A DNA stretch of 64,000 bases from CBDHDJ01 sp965261645 (GTDB lineage: Bacteria > Pseudomonadota > Alphaproteobacteria > SHVV01): the NCBI GenBank assembly GCA_965261645.1, contig CBDHDJ010000004.1:310001-374000 (forward strand). The letters run 5' to 3'. A program made the translations under genes and the position numbers. The notes under the pieces are model-generated. The model saw only the letters and a program-made list of their open reading frames with translations. It was not told the origin of the DNA and ran no database searches. Position 1 is the stretch's first letter; each line of letters begins with the position of its first letter. Below are positions 17,132 to 26,639 of this stretch, piece after piece.

Positions 17132-18570
17132 AGAAACCGCTCCCTGGCCCGGGCGACGGCTTTCCTGACCTGCCGCGGCGCGGTGCCGCCGAAGCTCGTG
17201 CGGCTGGCGATCGAGCGTTCGATGCTGAGGAAATCGAACACCTCGGCGGTAATCCTGGGCTCGATGCGCTGCATTTCGGCCAGCGGCACGTCCGCCAGCG
17301 GGCAGTTCCGCCGCGCCGCCCATTTCACGATCTTTCCGGTGATGTCGTGGGCCCGGCGGAAGGGGATATCGCGCACGCGCACCAGCCAATCGGCGAGATC
17401 GGTCGCCGTCGAGAAATCCCGCCCGGCGGCGGCGGCCATCGCCTCCTCATCGACCGTCAGATCGGCGATCATGCCGGTCATCGCAGCGATGCATAGCCTG
17501 AGCGTATCGGCGGCATCGAAGGTGGGCTCCTTGTCCTCCTGCATGTCCCGCGCATAGGCCAACGGCAGCCCCTTCATCGCCACCGCGAGCGTGGACAGAG
17601 CGCCGATGACGCGCCCCGCCTTTGCGCGCACGAGCTCGGCGGCATCGGGGTTGCGCTTCTGCGGCATGATCGAGGAGCCGGTGGCGAAGCGCTCGGAGAG
17701 CGCGATGAAGCCGAACTGTGGGCTCGCCCACAGCACGATCTCCTCGCCGAGGCGTGACAGGTGGATTGCCGCGATCGCCGCCACGGCGAGGAACTCGAGC
17801 GCGAAGTCCCGGTCCGATACCGCGTCGATCGAATTGGCGGCCGGCCGATCGAAGCCGAGGGCTTTCGCGGTCATGCGGCGGTCGATGGGAAACGAGGTGC
17901 CGGCGAGCGCGGCGGCCCCCAAGGGGCATTCGTTGAGGCGTTCGCGGCAGTCCCGCCCGCGCGCGCGGTCGCGGCCGATCATCTCGGCATAGGCCAGCAG
18001 GTGGTGACCGAACGTGACCGGCTGGGCGTTCTGGAGGTGCGTGTAGCCCGGCATTGCGGTCGCGGCGTGGCGCTCGGCCTGGCCGATCAAGGCCGCCTGC
18101 AGGCCCTTGAGGTCCTGATCGAGACGATCGAGCGCCTCGCGCAGCCACAGGCGGAAGTCGGTCGCCACCTGATCGTTGCGTGAGCGCGCGGTGTGAAGCC
18201 GGCCGGCGGGCTCGCCGATGAGCGCCTGCAGCCGCGCCTCGATGTTCATATGGATGTCTTCGAGCTTGGGATCGAAGCGGAAGGCGCCGCTTGCAATTTC
18301 CTTCGCGATGGCATCGAGGCCCTTCAAAATCGCGTGACCGTCGCGCTTGGTGATGATGCCGCGCGCCATAAGCATGCGACAATGCGCCTTGGAGCCGGCG
18401 ATGTCCTGGGCGTAGAGGCGCTTGTCGAAATCGATCGAGGCACCTATGTCTTGCAGGACTGCGGCGGGCGCGCGCTCGAACCGGCCGCCCCACAGGGGAT
18501 GGCCCGCGTTGCCGCGGTTGGTCCGGCGCGCCGGTGCCGGCGCCTTGATGGCACGGAGCTTTTTACTCAT
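17128..18570 (-). CDS. argH: Argininosuccinate lyase
   Basis: Last step of arginine synthesis, argininosuccinate to arginine plus fumarate. 480 aa. Landmarks are HPLWGGRFE, TARSRNDQVATDFRLW, GYTHLQNAQPVTFGHH with the catalytic His, and the superfamily signature GSSIMPQKRNPDAAE. The N-terminal 25 residues are a basic, Ala/Pro-rich extension. It is divergent from the TlpA gene with only 18 bp between start codons, so promoters must lie within coding sequence. Confidence 0.95.
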   Translation of the reverse strand: MSKKLRAIKAPAPARRTNRGNAGHPLWGGRFERAPAAVLQDIGASIDFDKRLYAQDIAGSKAHCRMLMARGIITKRDGHAILKGLDAIAKEIASGAFRFDPKLEDIHMNIEARLQALIGEPAGRLHTARSRNDQVATDFRLWLREALDRLDQDLKGLQAALIGQAERHAATAMPGYTHLQNAQPVTFGHHLLAYAEMIGRDRARGRDCRERLNECPLGAAALAGTSFPIDRRMTAKALGFDRPAANSIDAVSDRDFALEFLAVAAIAAIHLSRLGEEIVLWASPQFGFIALSERFATGSSIMPQKRNPDAAELVRAKAGRVIGALSTLAVAMKGLPLAYARDMQEDKEPTFDAADTLRLCIAAMTGMIADLTVDEEAMAAAAGRDFSTATDLADWLVRVRDIPFRRAHDITGKIVKWAARRNCPLADVPLAEMQRIEPRITAEVFDFLSIERSIASRTSFGGTAPRQVRKAVARARERFL

Positions 18571-18588
18571 AACCCGATCTCTACGACG

Positions 18589-19188
18589 ATGAACCAGCTA
18601 TCGACCTACATTGCCGTCGCGGTGGCGGGCGTCATCGCCGTTGTCGCCTTCATTACCCTTTCGCCCGATCCTAAGGCCCTGCTGCCGAGCCCGAACGACG
18701 CGGCAGCGTCCATGGCACGGGGCCAAATGGTCAACTTTACCCTCTCGACCGAGGCCAAGCCAGCGCCCGAGGTTAATTTCACCGACGGCGAGGCCAACCC
18801 GCTGACGCTTGCGGACTTTCGCGGCAAGGTCGTGTTGGTCAATCTATGGGCGACCTGGTGCGGCCCTTGCATTCGCGAAATGCCGACGCTCGACAGGCTG
18901 CAGGCGGAGCTCGGCAGTGCCGACTTCGAAGTCGTCGCCATCGCCCAGGACCGCAAGGGTCTCGAGGTCGTCACGCCCTTTGTGCGGGACCATGGCCTCG
19001 AGCAGCTTCGCGTCTACATCGATTCCTCAAGCCAGGCGACGCGGGCGTTCGGCGCTCTCGGCCTGCCCACCAGCGTCCTGATCGATCGTGCGGGCAACGA
19101 GATCGGGCGCCTCATCGGTCCCGCCGAGTGGGATAGCCCGGAGGCGTTCGCCCTGATCCGTTATTTCATCGGCCAAGCCGAATCCTGA
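18589..19188 (+). CDS. tlpA: TlpA/ResA-type membrane-anchored thioredoxin
   Basis: 199 aa. One N-terminal membrane segment (about residues 5-25) precedes a periplasmic thioredoxin domain with VVLVNLWATWCGPCIREMP (WCGPC) and the cis-Pro loop GLPTSVLID. Family members reduce apocytochrome c or CuA-site cysteines in the periplasm. ATG 18589 gives the anchor directly; earlier in-frame codons lie inside argH. Confidence 0.88.
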   Translation: MNQLSTYIAVAVAGVIAVVAFITLSPDPKALLPSPNDAAASMARGQMVNFTLSTEAKPAPEVNFTDGEANPLTLADFRGKVVLVNLWATWCGPCIREMPTLDRLQAELGSADFEVVAIAQDRKGLEVVTPFVRDHGLEQLRVYIDSSSQATRAFGALGLPTSVLIDRAGNEIGRLIGPAEWDSPEAFALIRYFIGQAES

Positions 19189-19192
19189 TCGC

Positions 19193-20080
19193 TCAGCGCG
19201 TCGCGACCGGTTTCTCCCCGGAATAGTCGTAGAACCCTTTGCCCGTCTTGCGGCCGAGCCAACCGGCCTCGACGTATTTAACCAGCAGCGGGCAGGGACG
19301 GTACTTGGTATCGCCGAGCCCCTCATGCAACACCTGCATCACGGCCAAGCATGTGTCCAAACCGATGAAATCGGCGAGCTCGAGCGGCCCCATGGGATGG
19401 TTGGCGCCGAGCCGCATCGAGGTGTCGATCGCCTCGATGCGTCCCACGCCTTCGTGCAGCGCGTAGACCGCTTCGTTGATCATGGGCAGCAGGATGCGGT
19501 TGATGATGAAGGCCGGGAAGTCCTCTGCGGCCGCCGGCGTTTTTCCAAGTTTCAGAGTGAGCGCGTGAATGATCGCGAAGGTTTCCTCCTCCGTGGCGAT
19601 GCCGCGGATGATCTCGACGAGCTGCATCACCGGTACCGGGTTCATGAAATGCATGCCGATGAAGCGGCCCGGCCGGTCCGTGTAGGACGCGAGCCGGGTG
19701 ATCGAGATCGACGAGGTGTTCGACGCGATCAAGGTGCCCGGTCCGAGCCGCGGGCACAGTTCGGTGAAGATCTCGCGCTTGATGGCTTCGTTCTCGCTCG
19801 CAGCCTCGATGACGAGGTCCGCACCCTTAAGCGCCTCGAGCCCCTCGCCGCGCTGGAGTCGGGCGAGCGCGGCCGCCTTGTCCCCGGCACTGATCTTGTC
19901 GCGCGCGACCTGGCGGCCGAGATTGGACTCAATCGTCATGAACGCCTTGTCGATCTGCCCGGCGCTCACATCGGTGAGAATGACGTCGAGGCCGGCAAGT
20001 GCGCTCACATGGGCGATGCCGTTGCCCATCTGGCCGGCGCCGATGATGCCGATGGATTTGATCTCGGTTGGTCCCGCCAT
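19193..20080 (-). CDS. hbd: 3-hydroxybutyryl-CoA dehydrogenase
   Basis: NAD(P)-dependent oxidation/reduction of 3-hydroxyacyl-CoA. 295 aa. Rossmann motif IGIIGAGQMGNGIAHV (residues 9-24), SNTSSISIT, the catalytic His in GMHFMNPVPVMQLVEII, and FIINRILLPMINEA at the domain junction. Single-domain length, with no hydratase fusion, fits Hbd/PaaH. It is 14 bp downstream of etfA in the same direction, linking acyl-CoA oxidation to ETF. Confidence 0.92.
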   Translation of the reverse strand: MAGPTEIKSIGIIGAGQMGNGIAHVSALAGLDVILTDVSAGQIDKAFMTIESNLGRQVARDKISAGDKAAALARLQRGEGLEALKGADLVIEAASENEAIKREIFTELCPRLGPGTLIASNTSSISITRLASYTDRPGRFIGMHFMNPVPVMQLVEIIRGIATEEETFAIIHALTLKLGKTPAAAEDFPAFIINRILLPMINEAVYALHEGVGRIEAIDTSMRLGANHPMGPLELADFIGLDTCLAVMQVLHEGLGDTKYRPCPLLVKYVEAGWLGRKTGKGFYDYSGEKPVATR

Positions 20081-20094
20081 CGTCCGCTCAGCGA

Positions 20095-21030
20095 CTACTC
20101 GTTAAGCGCCTCGTCGAGCTCCGGCAGGACCTTGAACAAATCGGCGACGAGGCCGTAATCGGCGATCTGAAAGATCGGCGCCTCCTCGTCCTTGTTGATG
20201 GCGACGATCACCTTGGAATCCTTCATGCCCGCGAGGTGCTGGATGGCGCCCGAAATGCCCACGGCGATGTAGAGCTCGGGTGCGACGATCTTGCCGGTTT
20301 GGCCCACCTGATAGTCGTTGGGGACGAAGCCGGCATCGACCGCGGCGCGGCTTGCGCCCACCGCGGCGCCGAGCTTGTCCGCCAGCTTTTCCAGCAGCGC
20401 GAAGTTATCGCCGCTCTGCATGCCTCGGCCACCCGAGATGATGACCCGGGCCGCGGTCAGCTCGGGCCGCTCGGAGACGCTGAGCTCTTCGCCGGCAAAG
20501 GCAGAGAGGTCTGATTCCTCGGCCAGTGAGGCGCTCTCGATCGAGGCGCTGCCACCCTCGGCCGGGGCCGAGTCGAACGCGGTCCCGCGCACGGTGATGA
20601 TCTTGATGGCATCGGAGGACTGGACCGTGGCCAGCGCGTTGCCGGCATAGATCGGCCGCACGAACCTGTCCGCCGAGACGACCGCCGAGATGTCCGAGAT
20701 CTGCGCGACGTCCAGAAGTGCCGCCACACGCGGCATGAAGTTCTTGCCGGTGGTCGTCGCCGGGGCGAGCACGGCGGCGTAATCCGGGGCCAGCGCCACG
20801 ATCAACGCCGCCATCGCTTCGGCGAGCTGGTGATCGTAGCGCGCATCGTCGATGTGCAGGACCTTGCTCACGCCAGCGATCTTGGCGGCCGCCTCGGCCG
20901 CCGGCTGGACGCCCGCGCCGGCAACGAGGATGTGTACGTCGGACTCGATCTCGCGGGCCGCCGTGACGGTAACGAGGGTTGCCGGCTTGATCTCGGAATT
21001 GTCGTGCTCGGCGACGACGAGGACCGCCAT
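20095..21030 (-). CDS. etfA: Electron transfer flavoprotein subunit alpha
   Basis: 311 aa. The N-terminal domain is followed by the FAD-binding C-terminal domain, with SGGRGMQSGDNF, VGQTGKIVAPELYIAVGISGAIQHL and the closing segment DEEAPIFQIADYGLVADLF. With EtfB it carries electrons from acyl-CoA and related dehydrogenases to ETF-ubiquinone oxidoreductase. Its start overlaps the etfB stop by one base. Confidence 0.95.
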   Translation of the reverse strand: MAVLVVAEHDNSEIKPATLVTVTAAREIESDVHILVAGAGVQPAAEAAAKIAGVSKVLHIDDARYDHQLAEAMAALIVALAPDYAAVLAPATTTGKNFMPRVAALLDVAQISDISAVVSADRFVRPIYAGNALATVQSSDAIKIITVRGTAFDSAPAEGGSASIESASLAEESDLSAFAGEELSVSERPELTAARVIISGGRGMQSGDNFALLEKLADKLGAAVGASRAAVDAGFVPNDYQVGQTGKIVAPELYIAVGISGAIQHLAGMKDSKVIVAINKDEEAPIFQIADYGLVADLFKVLPELDEALNE

Positions 21031-21779
21031 CAGATCACCTTCGCTTCGTTGCGCAGCTTGTCGACCAGCTCGGCCACGCCTTCAACCCGAACGCCGGCTT
21101 GCCGTTTGGCGGGCTGCTCCACCTTGAGAATCTTGAGCCGGGGTGCCGCGTCGACGCCGAGCTTTTCCGGCGTCGTTTCATCGATCGGTTTCTTTTTCGC
21201 CTTCATGATATTGGGCAGCGAGGCGTAGCGCGGCTCGTTGAGGCGCAGATCAGTGGTCACGATGGCCGGCAGTTTGAGCGATACGGTCTGAAGCCCGCCG
21301 TCAATCTCGCGGGTCACCTCCGCCTTGCCGTCGGCGATGACGAGTTTGGAGGCGAAGGTGCCCTGCGGCCAACCCAGCAGCCCCGCCAACATCTGCCCCG
21401 TCTGATTGGAGTCGTCGTCGATGGCCTGCTTGCCCATGATCACAAGGTCCGGATTCTCGGCCTCACACAGCGCCTTGAGGAGTTTCGCCACCGCCAGCGG
21501 CTGGAGCTCCTCGTCGGTTTTCACGTGAATGCCCCGGTCGGCACCCATGGCGAGCGCCGTGCGGATGGTCTCCTGACACGTCTGCCCGCCCATCGAGACG
21601 GCGATGATCTCCTCGGCGAGCCCGCCTTCGTGAAGTCGAATCGCTTCCTCGACGGCGATCTCGTCGAACGGGTTCATCGCCATCTTGACGTTCGCAGTTT
21701 CGACACCGGTCTGGTCGGCTTTGACGCGGATCTTGACGTTGGCGTCGATCACGCGCTTGACCGGAACGAGCAATTTCAT
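21030..21779 (-). CDS. etfB: Electron transfer flavoprotein subunit beta
   Basis: 249 aa. N-terminal MKLLVPVKRVIDANVKIRVK, then NPFDEIAVEEAIRL, the AMP-binding region ALAMGADRGIHVK, VIMGKQAIDDDSNQTGQML, and VTREIDGGLQTVSLKLPAIVTTDLRLNEPRYASLPNIM near the C-terminus. First gene of the etfB-etfA-hbd unit, divergent from the cyclase gene with about 190 bp between starts. Confidence 0.95.
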   Translation of the reverse strand: MKLLVPVKRVIDANVKIRVKADQTGVETANVKMAMNPFDEIAVEEAIRLHEGGLAEEIIAVSMGGQTCQETIRTALAMGADRGIHVKTDEELQPLAVAKLLKALCEAENPDLVIMGKQAIDDDSNQTGQMLAGLLGWPQGTFASKLVIADGKAEVTREIDGGLQTVSLKLPAIVTTDLRLNEPRYASLPNIMKAKKKPIDETTPEKLGVDAAPRLKILKVEQPAKRQAGVRVEGVAELVDKLRNEAKVI

Positions 21780-21970
21780 GGTCTGAGGCGTCCTCCGTGG
21801 CCGGCCGGATTGAGCTCCCGGCGCTGGTTCGTGCGCAAGCTAGAGCCGGCTGTGGGCGCTGTCAACGAATGGCCGGCCCGCGCGGCACCAGCACGGACAG
21901 CGGATCGCGTGGACACGGTAATCCGGCTCCCCTAGACTCACCCTGGGAACCATTTGTCAGGAATTGCGCC

Positions 21971-23738
21971 GTGACCGTGCAGGGCGTCGAACGCAAGCTC
22001 GCTGCGATTCTGAGCGCCGATGTGGTCGGCTTCAGCCGGCTCATGGGCGACGACGAAGAGGGCACGCTCGCGGTGCTGAAGAGCCACCGCGCCGAACTCC
22101 TCGAACCCAAGATTGCCGACCACAACGGCCATCTCGTCAAGACGATGGACGACGGACTCCTGATTGAGTTCGCCAGCGTGGTCGATGCGGTGCGCTATGC
22201 CCTCGAGGTGCAGCACGCCATGTCTGAGCGCAATACGGACGTGGCCGAGGATGGCAGCATCGAGTTCCGCATGGGCATCAATCTCGGCGATGTCATCGTC
22301 GAGGGTGACGATCTCTACGGCGATGGTGTCAACGTCGCCGCGCGCCTCGAATCTCTCGCCCAACCGGGTGGCATCTGCGTCTCCCGCTCCGCCCGCGACC
22401 AGGTGCGCGACAAGTTTCCCCTGACCTTCGAGGACCTTGGCGAGCAGAACGTCAAGAACATCGCCCGGCCGATCCGCGTGTTCCGCATTGCGGTCGAGGC
22501 GAATGCCCCGTCAGCCGCGGGCAAAGGGGCCGCACCGGCGGCGGCATCCTTGCCCTCGATTGCGGTGTTGCCGTTTGACCCGATGAGCAACGACCCGGAG
22601 CAGGAATACTTCGCCGACGGCGTCATCGAAGACATCATCACCGAGCTCTCGCGCTTTCCCGGGCTATTCGTGATCGCCCGCAACTCGACCTTCGTCTACA
22701 AGGGTCGGGCCACCAAGGTTCAGGACGTGGCGAACGATCTGGGCGTGCGCTATGTCGTCGAGGGCAGCGTGCGCCGGGCCGGCGACCGGGTGCGGATCTC
22801 CGCCCAGCTGATCGATGCGGCGACGGGCAACCACGTGTGGGCCGAGCGCTACGACCGTGACATCGAGGACATCTTCGCGCTCCAGGACGAGATCGCCCAG
22901 ACCATCGCGGCCACCTTGCCGGGGCGCGTCGAAGCCGCCGATCTCGAACACGCCAAGCGCAAGCCGCCTGAGAATTTGGCGGCCTACGATTACGTGATGC
23001 GCGCCAAGATTCACCACCATCACGGCACCCGCGAGGACAACGCCTTCGCGCAGGAAATGACCCAGAAGGCGGTCGAGCTCGATCCCCAATACGCCCATGC
23101 CTGGGCGTGGCGGGCGTGCATCCAGGGACAGACGTTTATGCGCGGTTGGGCGAGCCGCGAAGAGGTTTGGGCGCGCATCGTCTCGTGGCTGCAAATGGCC
23201 CAGTCGCTCGACGATAATGACAGCGAGTGCCACCGCATCCTGGCCGCGGTCTATCTCCAGGACAAACAGCACGACAAGGCCTGGCACCACCAGGAAAAGG
23301 CATTGTCTCTGACGCCGGCTTATGACCTGGTCGTGGTCCAGCAGGGCGAGCTTTTGACCTGGATGGGCCAACCCGAAGAGGGCGCCGAGTGAGTCGGCAA
23401 GGCCATGCGCCTCAACCCCTACCATCCGGAGCGGTTCTGGGGCCATTTGGGCCGGGCGCATTACGGCGCCGAGCGCTATGCCGACGCGTATGATGCGTTC
23501 AAACACATCACCACGATGGATGAGACCGCGTGCGCCTATATGGTCGCGTGTCAGGCGCACATGGCCAAAGGCGAAGGCGCGGGCGACGGCGCAGGCACAG
23601 AAGGCCGAGGTGAAGCAGCTTTTGGAGCTGAGCCTTGATTTTGCCGTCGGTGGCTTTGTCGAGCGCATGCCTTACAGCCACGAAACCGACCGGGTGCGCC
23701 TGCGCGAGGGCCTGCTCAGCGCCGGGCTCCCCGCTTAG
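21971..23738 (+). pseudogene. Class III adenylate/guanylate cyclase with TPR region, broken
   Basis: From GTG 21971 the frame encodes a cyclase domain (LAAILSADVVGFSRLMGDDEEGT, then MGINLGDVIVEGDDLYGDGVNVAARLE). A TolB-like segment (IAVLPFDPMSNDPEQEYFADG) and TPR-like helices follow. TGA at 23390-23392 falls inside a conserved stretch: PEEGAE-stop-VGKAMRLNPYHPERFWGHLGRA, where relatives usually have Trp, so TGG to TGA is likely. A second lesion, a frameshift between about 23565 and 23600, moves the true C-terminus (AEVKQLLELSLDFAV through EGLLSAGLPA) to another frame ending at 23738. A truncated 473-residue product keeping the cyclase domain could still be made. Confidence 0.85.
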
Positions 23739-23761
23739 ATGGCGCTAGGGCAGTAATTCGC

Positions 23762-24316
23762 TTAACGATTGGCGCCCGGGCGCCACAACACGTCCCTTCC
23801 GCCGTCGTCGTTGAGATGGCGACCCAGCACAAATAAATGATCGGATAGGCGATTGATGAACTGAATCGCCACCGGGTTCACGGCCTCGCGCGTGGCCAGC
23901 TCGGTCATCATCCGCTCGGCACGCCGCGTGATGGTGCGCGCGAGATGAAGCGCCGTCGCGCCCGGCGTTCCGCCGGGCAGGATGAAGGAGGTGAGGGGCT
24001 GGAGATTGGCGTTGAGACCATCGATTTCGGTTTCGAGCCGCTCGACCTGCGCTGCCGTGATGCGGAGCGCATCCGCGCCCTCGCCGGGCGTGCAGAGATC
24101 GGCGCCGAGGTCGAAAAGATCGTCCTGGATGCGCGCCAGCATCTCGTCCACCTCACCCTCGGTATGGAGCCGAGCCAGGCCGACAGCGGCGTTGGCCTCG
24201 TCGACCGCGCCATAAGCGGCGACGCGGAGATCGTGCTTGGCGAGGCGGGTCCCATCGCCAAGCGAGGTCTGGCCCTGATCGCCGCCGCGGGTGTAGATCT
24301 TGGTGAGCTTGACCAT
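23762..24316 (-). CDS. Cob(I)alamin adenosyltransferase, PduO type
   Basis: 184 aa from ATG 24316. ATP-binding N-terminus KIYTRGGDQGQTSLGDG, then AYGAVDEANAAVGLAR and the helical core ending NRLSDHLFVLGRHLN. It makes adenosylcobalamin from cob(I)alamin and ATP and is a plausible source of cofactor for NrdJ. It follows the HIG1-domain gene by 23 bp on the same strand. Confidence 0.92.
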   Translation of the reverse strand: MVKLTKIYTRGGDQGQTSLGDGTRLAKHDLRVAAYGAVDEANAAVGLARLHTEGEVDEMLARIQDDLFDLGADLCTPGEGADALRITAAQVERLETEIDGLNANLQPLTSFILPGGTPGATALHLARTITRRAERMMTELATREAVNPVAIQFINRLSDHLFVLGRHLNDDGGRDVLWRPGANR

Positions 24317-24339
24317 CGGTGTCTCGGCGGCCGCGAAAC

Positions 24340-24537
24340 TCAGGCCACGCGCCACAGGAAATAGAGCAGGACCAGGAGGACCGTGGCCCCCTGTGTGCCG
24401 ATGCGCGCGCGCATCATGAGATTGCCATACTTGTGGTTGAACTCACCGCCGCGCGTCATCGCGACGAATCCTGCGGCGAGCACACCGAATGTCGCCGCAA
24501 GGGCGATGCCGATAATGATGGGAAATACGGTATCCAT
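24340..24537 (-). CDS. Twin-transmembrane HIG1-domain-like small protein
   Basis: 65 aa from ATG 24537. Two hydrophobic helices (about residues 5-25 and 45-63) are joined by TRGGEFNHKYGNLMMRARIG, the HIG1 loop. Such proteins frequently lie beside PduO-type adenosyltransferase genes in alphaproteobacteria; a respiratory-complex-associated role is inferred from mitochondrial HIG1 relatives. Confidence 0.8.
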   Translation of the reverse strand: MDTVFPIIIGIALAATFGVLAAGFVAMTRGGEFNHKYGNLMMRARIGTQGATVLLVLLYFLWRVA

Positions 24538-24648
24538 CGGACGTTCGGCTGCCGGCGGGTTTATCGATTGCGCGCATGACGTTGCGTGCGTTGCCATCGG
24601 CGGCGCGTACGATTATGCCCTCTCCAGCGCCGGGCGAGAAGCCACGGG

Positions 24649-25611
24649 CTATCGGTTGAGCACTACCTTGTTGCGCAACCGGCCGATTCCCTCAATCTCG
24701 CACGTCACCACGTCGCCCGGCTTGAGATAGCCCTTGGGTCGGACGACGTCGCCGCGTTTGGCCGCCCGCCCGCCGAGCTCGGCATCCGTCCCCCACGCGG
24801 TGCCGCCGGGGGTGCCGGTGGAGATCACCGTACCGGGTAGGAGCGTAAGGAAGGTCGAGAGGAACTTCACCAGATCGGCCACGCCCCAGATCATCTTTGC
24901 CGTCGAGTTGTTCTGGCGCACCTCGGCGTTGACCGTGGTCCGCAAGCTCAACCTCTGCGGATTGGCAATTTCGTCGGCGGTGACAATGCATGGGCCCATC
25001 GGCGCGCAGGTATCGAAGTTCTTGCCCGGGCCCAGCACGTAGAACGAGCTGCCGTCGGGCCGGATGCGCACCTGGCGGTCGCGCGCCGTCACGTCGTTCA
25101 TGATGGTGTAGCCGAACACGTGCTCGAGCGCCCGGCTCTTGGGGATGTGACGGCCCGGCTTGCCGATGATGACGGCGAGCTCGGTTTCATAATCCAGCTT
25201 CTTGGTGACCTTGCGATCGAGCCGGATAGGCGTGCCGGGCCCCACCGCGCCTTGCGGCACCTTGATGAAGAACTCGGGCTCGCGGCCCTCGACCTGCGGT
25301 TTCTCGTCGCGGTGATCCCAGTAGTTTTCACCGGAACACAGAATGATCTCGGGCTTGAGCGGCGCCTGTAGCTTGACCTTGCCGCGCGGCATCCGCCCGC
25401 GCCCGGTCTTGCGGCTGTGGCGGAGCGCTTTGCGCGCAAGCCGCAGGCCGCTGGGGCCTGATGCGATGAACGCTTTGGTTTCGCCCAGGATGTCCCGGTC
25501 CTTGGCGGTCAACTTGCGCGCCCCGAGAGCGTCGATGAGATCGACGATGTCACCTTCATCCTCGGCGCCGAGGCGGGTTTCGCGTCCCTTCGCGTAATTG
25601 ACGAATCTCAC
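24649..25611 (-). CDS. Fumarylacetoacetate hydrolase (FAH) family protein
   Basis: 320 aa. The FAH domain has SGENYWDHRDE and the metal ligands E142 and E144 in LDYETELAVIIG, plus D173 in IMNDVTARDRQ. LLPGTVISTGTPGG and the C-terminal LKPGDVVTCEIEGIGRLRN follow. The family cleaves or hydrates C-C bonds in beta-diketo or 2-oxo acids; the substrate cannot be told from sequence. The VOC gene upstream on the same strand suggests a shared small-molecule catabolic route. Confidence 0.87.
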   Translation of the reverse strand: MRFVNYAKGRETRLGAEDEGDIVDLIDALGARKLTAKDRDILGETKAFIASGPSGLRLARKALRHSRKTGRGRMPRGKVKLQAPLKPEIILCSGENYWDHRDEKPQVEGREPEFFIKVPQGAVGPGTPIRLDRKVTKKLDYETELAVIIGKPGRHIPKSRALEHVFGYTIMNDVTARDRQVRIRPDGSSFYVLGPGKNFDTCAPMGPCIVTADEIANPQRLSLRTTVNAEVRQNNSTAKMIWGVADLVKFLSTFLTLLPGTVISTGTPGGTAWGTDAELGGRAAKRGDVVRPKGYLKPGDVVTCEIEGIGRLRNKVVLNR

Positions 25612-25723
25612 AACAATCCTCCCTTGGAACTTGGCGGGCCGGGCGATGGCGTACCGGTCCCCTCAGCCGACAGGCGCCGGCACACCGCTCCGCAATGTCA
25701 CGCGTGACAAATGGCTCGCGCGC

Positions 25724-26089
25724 TCAGGGGAGGAAGTTGATCTCGACCTTGACGCCGTTGGGATCGTAAAGGAACACCTGGTGGAGGTCGAAATCGGCGA
25801 TGTAGTTCTCTTCGAACTCCTGGCCCTTGGCCTTGAGGCCCTTGGCGAAGCCTGCGTAGTCATTGGCCTGGAAGGCGACGTGATCGATCGGGCCGGTATG
25901 GTCGCCCCGAGTCTCACCGAGCTGGAGAAGATGGACCACCGGCGTTTCGTCGAGATAGAGCCACGCGCCGGGATCGGGAAGCTCGGGACGCTCGCCTTTC
26001 TTGAGGCCGATGACGTCCTCGTAGAACTTCACCGATTCGTCGATCTTGTCGGTCACGATATTGTAGTGGTGCAGGACGGTGACTCCCAT
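25724..26089 (-). CDS. VOC (glyoxalase/dioxygenase) superfamily protein
   Basis: 121 aa with two beta-alpha-beta-beta-beta modules: VLHHYNIVTDKIDESVKFY (metal-site His near residue 8) and GPIDHVAFQANDYAGFAKGL (His near 70), ending DPNGVKVEINFLP with a Glu metal ligand. Small single-fold VOC enzymes include glyoxalases and ring-cleavage dioxygenases; no specific substrate is indicated. It lies 112 bp upstream of the FAH gene. Confidence 0.82.
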   Translation of the reverse strand: MGVTVLHHYNIVTDKIDESVKFYEDVIGLKKGERPELPDPGAWLYLDETPVVHLLQLGETRGDHTGPIDHVAFQANDYAGFAKGLKAKGQEFEENYIADFDLHQVFLYDPNGVKVEINFLP

Positions 26090-26204
26090 GGTCCGCTCCT
26101 TCTCCTAGCCTTCTCGCGCAGTTTGGCGGCGTTCTGACGCGCCCGTTCGCCTATTTTGGGCATGCGACGCGGGTTAGGCAACCGGAAAGCGCGTCCTGCG
26201 CCTC

Positions 26205-26235
26205 GCCCAACGTCCTTGTGAGGGGCGCGTTGGGC
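26205..26235. other. Inverted repeat upstream of the nitrile hydratase-type genes
   Basis: GCCCAACG (26205-26212) and CGTTGGGC (26228-26235) form perfect 8-bp arms around a 15-base loop, 36 bp before the first gene. It could be an operator or a transcript hairpin; there is no T-run. Confidence 0.4.
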
Positions 26236-26270
26236 TTCTAGCATAGGGGCAGGATAGGGAATCAGGCGTA

Positions 26271-26639
26271 ATGACCCACGACCGGCGCGGCGTTCATGAT
26301 CTCGGCGGATTGCCGGGCGATCCGATCGACCACTCCGAGCATGAGCTCACGTTTTTCGACAAGCGCGTCGATGCCCTGCTGCGCTTGCTCGTCGAGCCGC
26401 CGCGCCGCCATTTCGCGGTCGATGCGCTGCGGCGCGCCATCGAGCAGCTGCCCGAGGAGCGGTACGAAAGCCTCTCCTACTACGAGCGCTGGATGGACGC
26501 CATCGCCCGGCTGGTGGTGGAGCAGGGCCTGATCAGCCAAGCGGATCTCGACGGGCGAATCGCCGAGATCGCAACGCGCGCCGGGTCGGCAAGCCGAACG
26601 GCGGGGGACGGGGAGCGCGATGAAGTTCAAGAACGGTGA
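26271..26639 (+). CDS. Nitrile hydratase/thiocyanate hydrolase family, beta N-terminal-half subunit
   Basis: 122 aa. GVHDLGGLPGDPIDHSEHE at the N-terminus and YYERWMDAIARLVVEQGLIS correspond to the N-terminal half of nitrile hydratase beta. It stops where a fused beta subunit would continue, and the C-terminal half is the next gene, overlapping by 20 bp. Split beta subunits are known from thiocyanate hydrolase and from toyocamycin nitrile hydratase. Nitrile hydratase activator proteins are also related to this half, but none other is present nearby. Confidence 0.83.
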   Translation: MTHDRRGVHDLGGLPGDPIDHSEHELTFFDKRVDALLRLLVEPPRRHFAVDALRRAIEQLPEERYESLSYYERWMDAIARLVVEQGLISQADLDGRIAEIATRAGSASRTAGDGERDEVQER

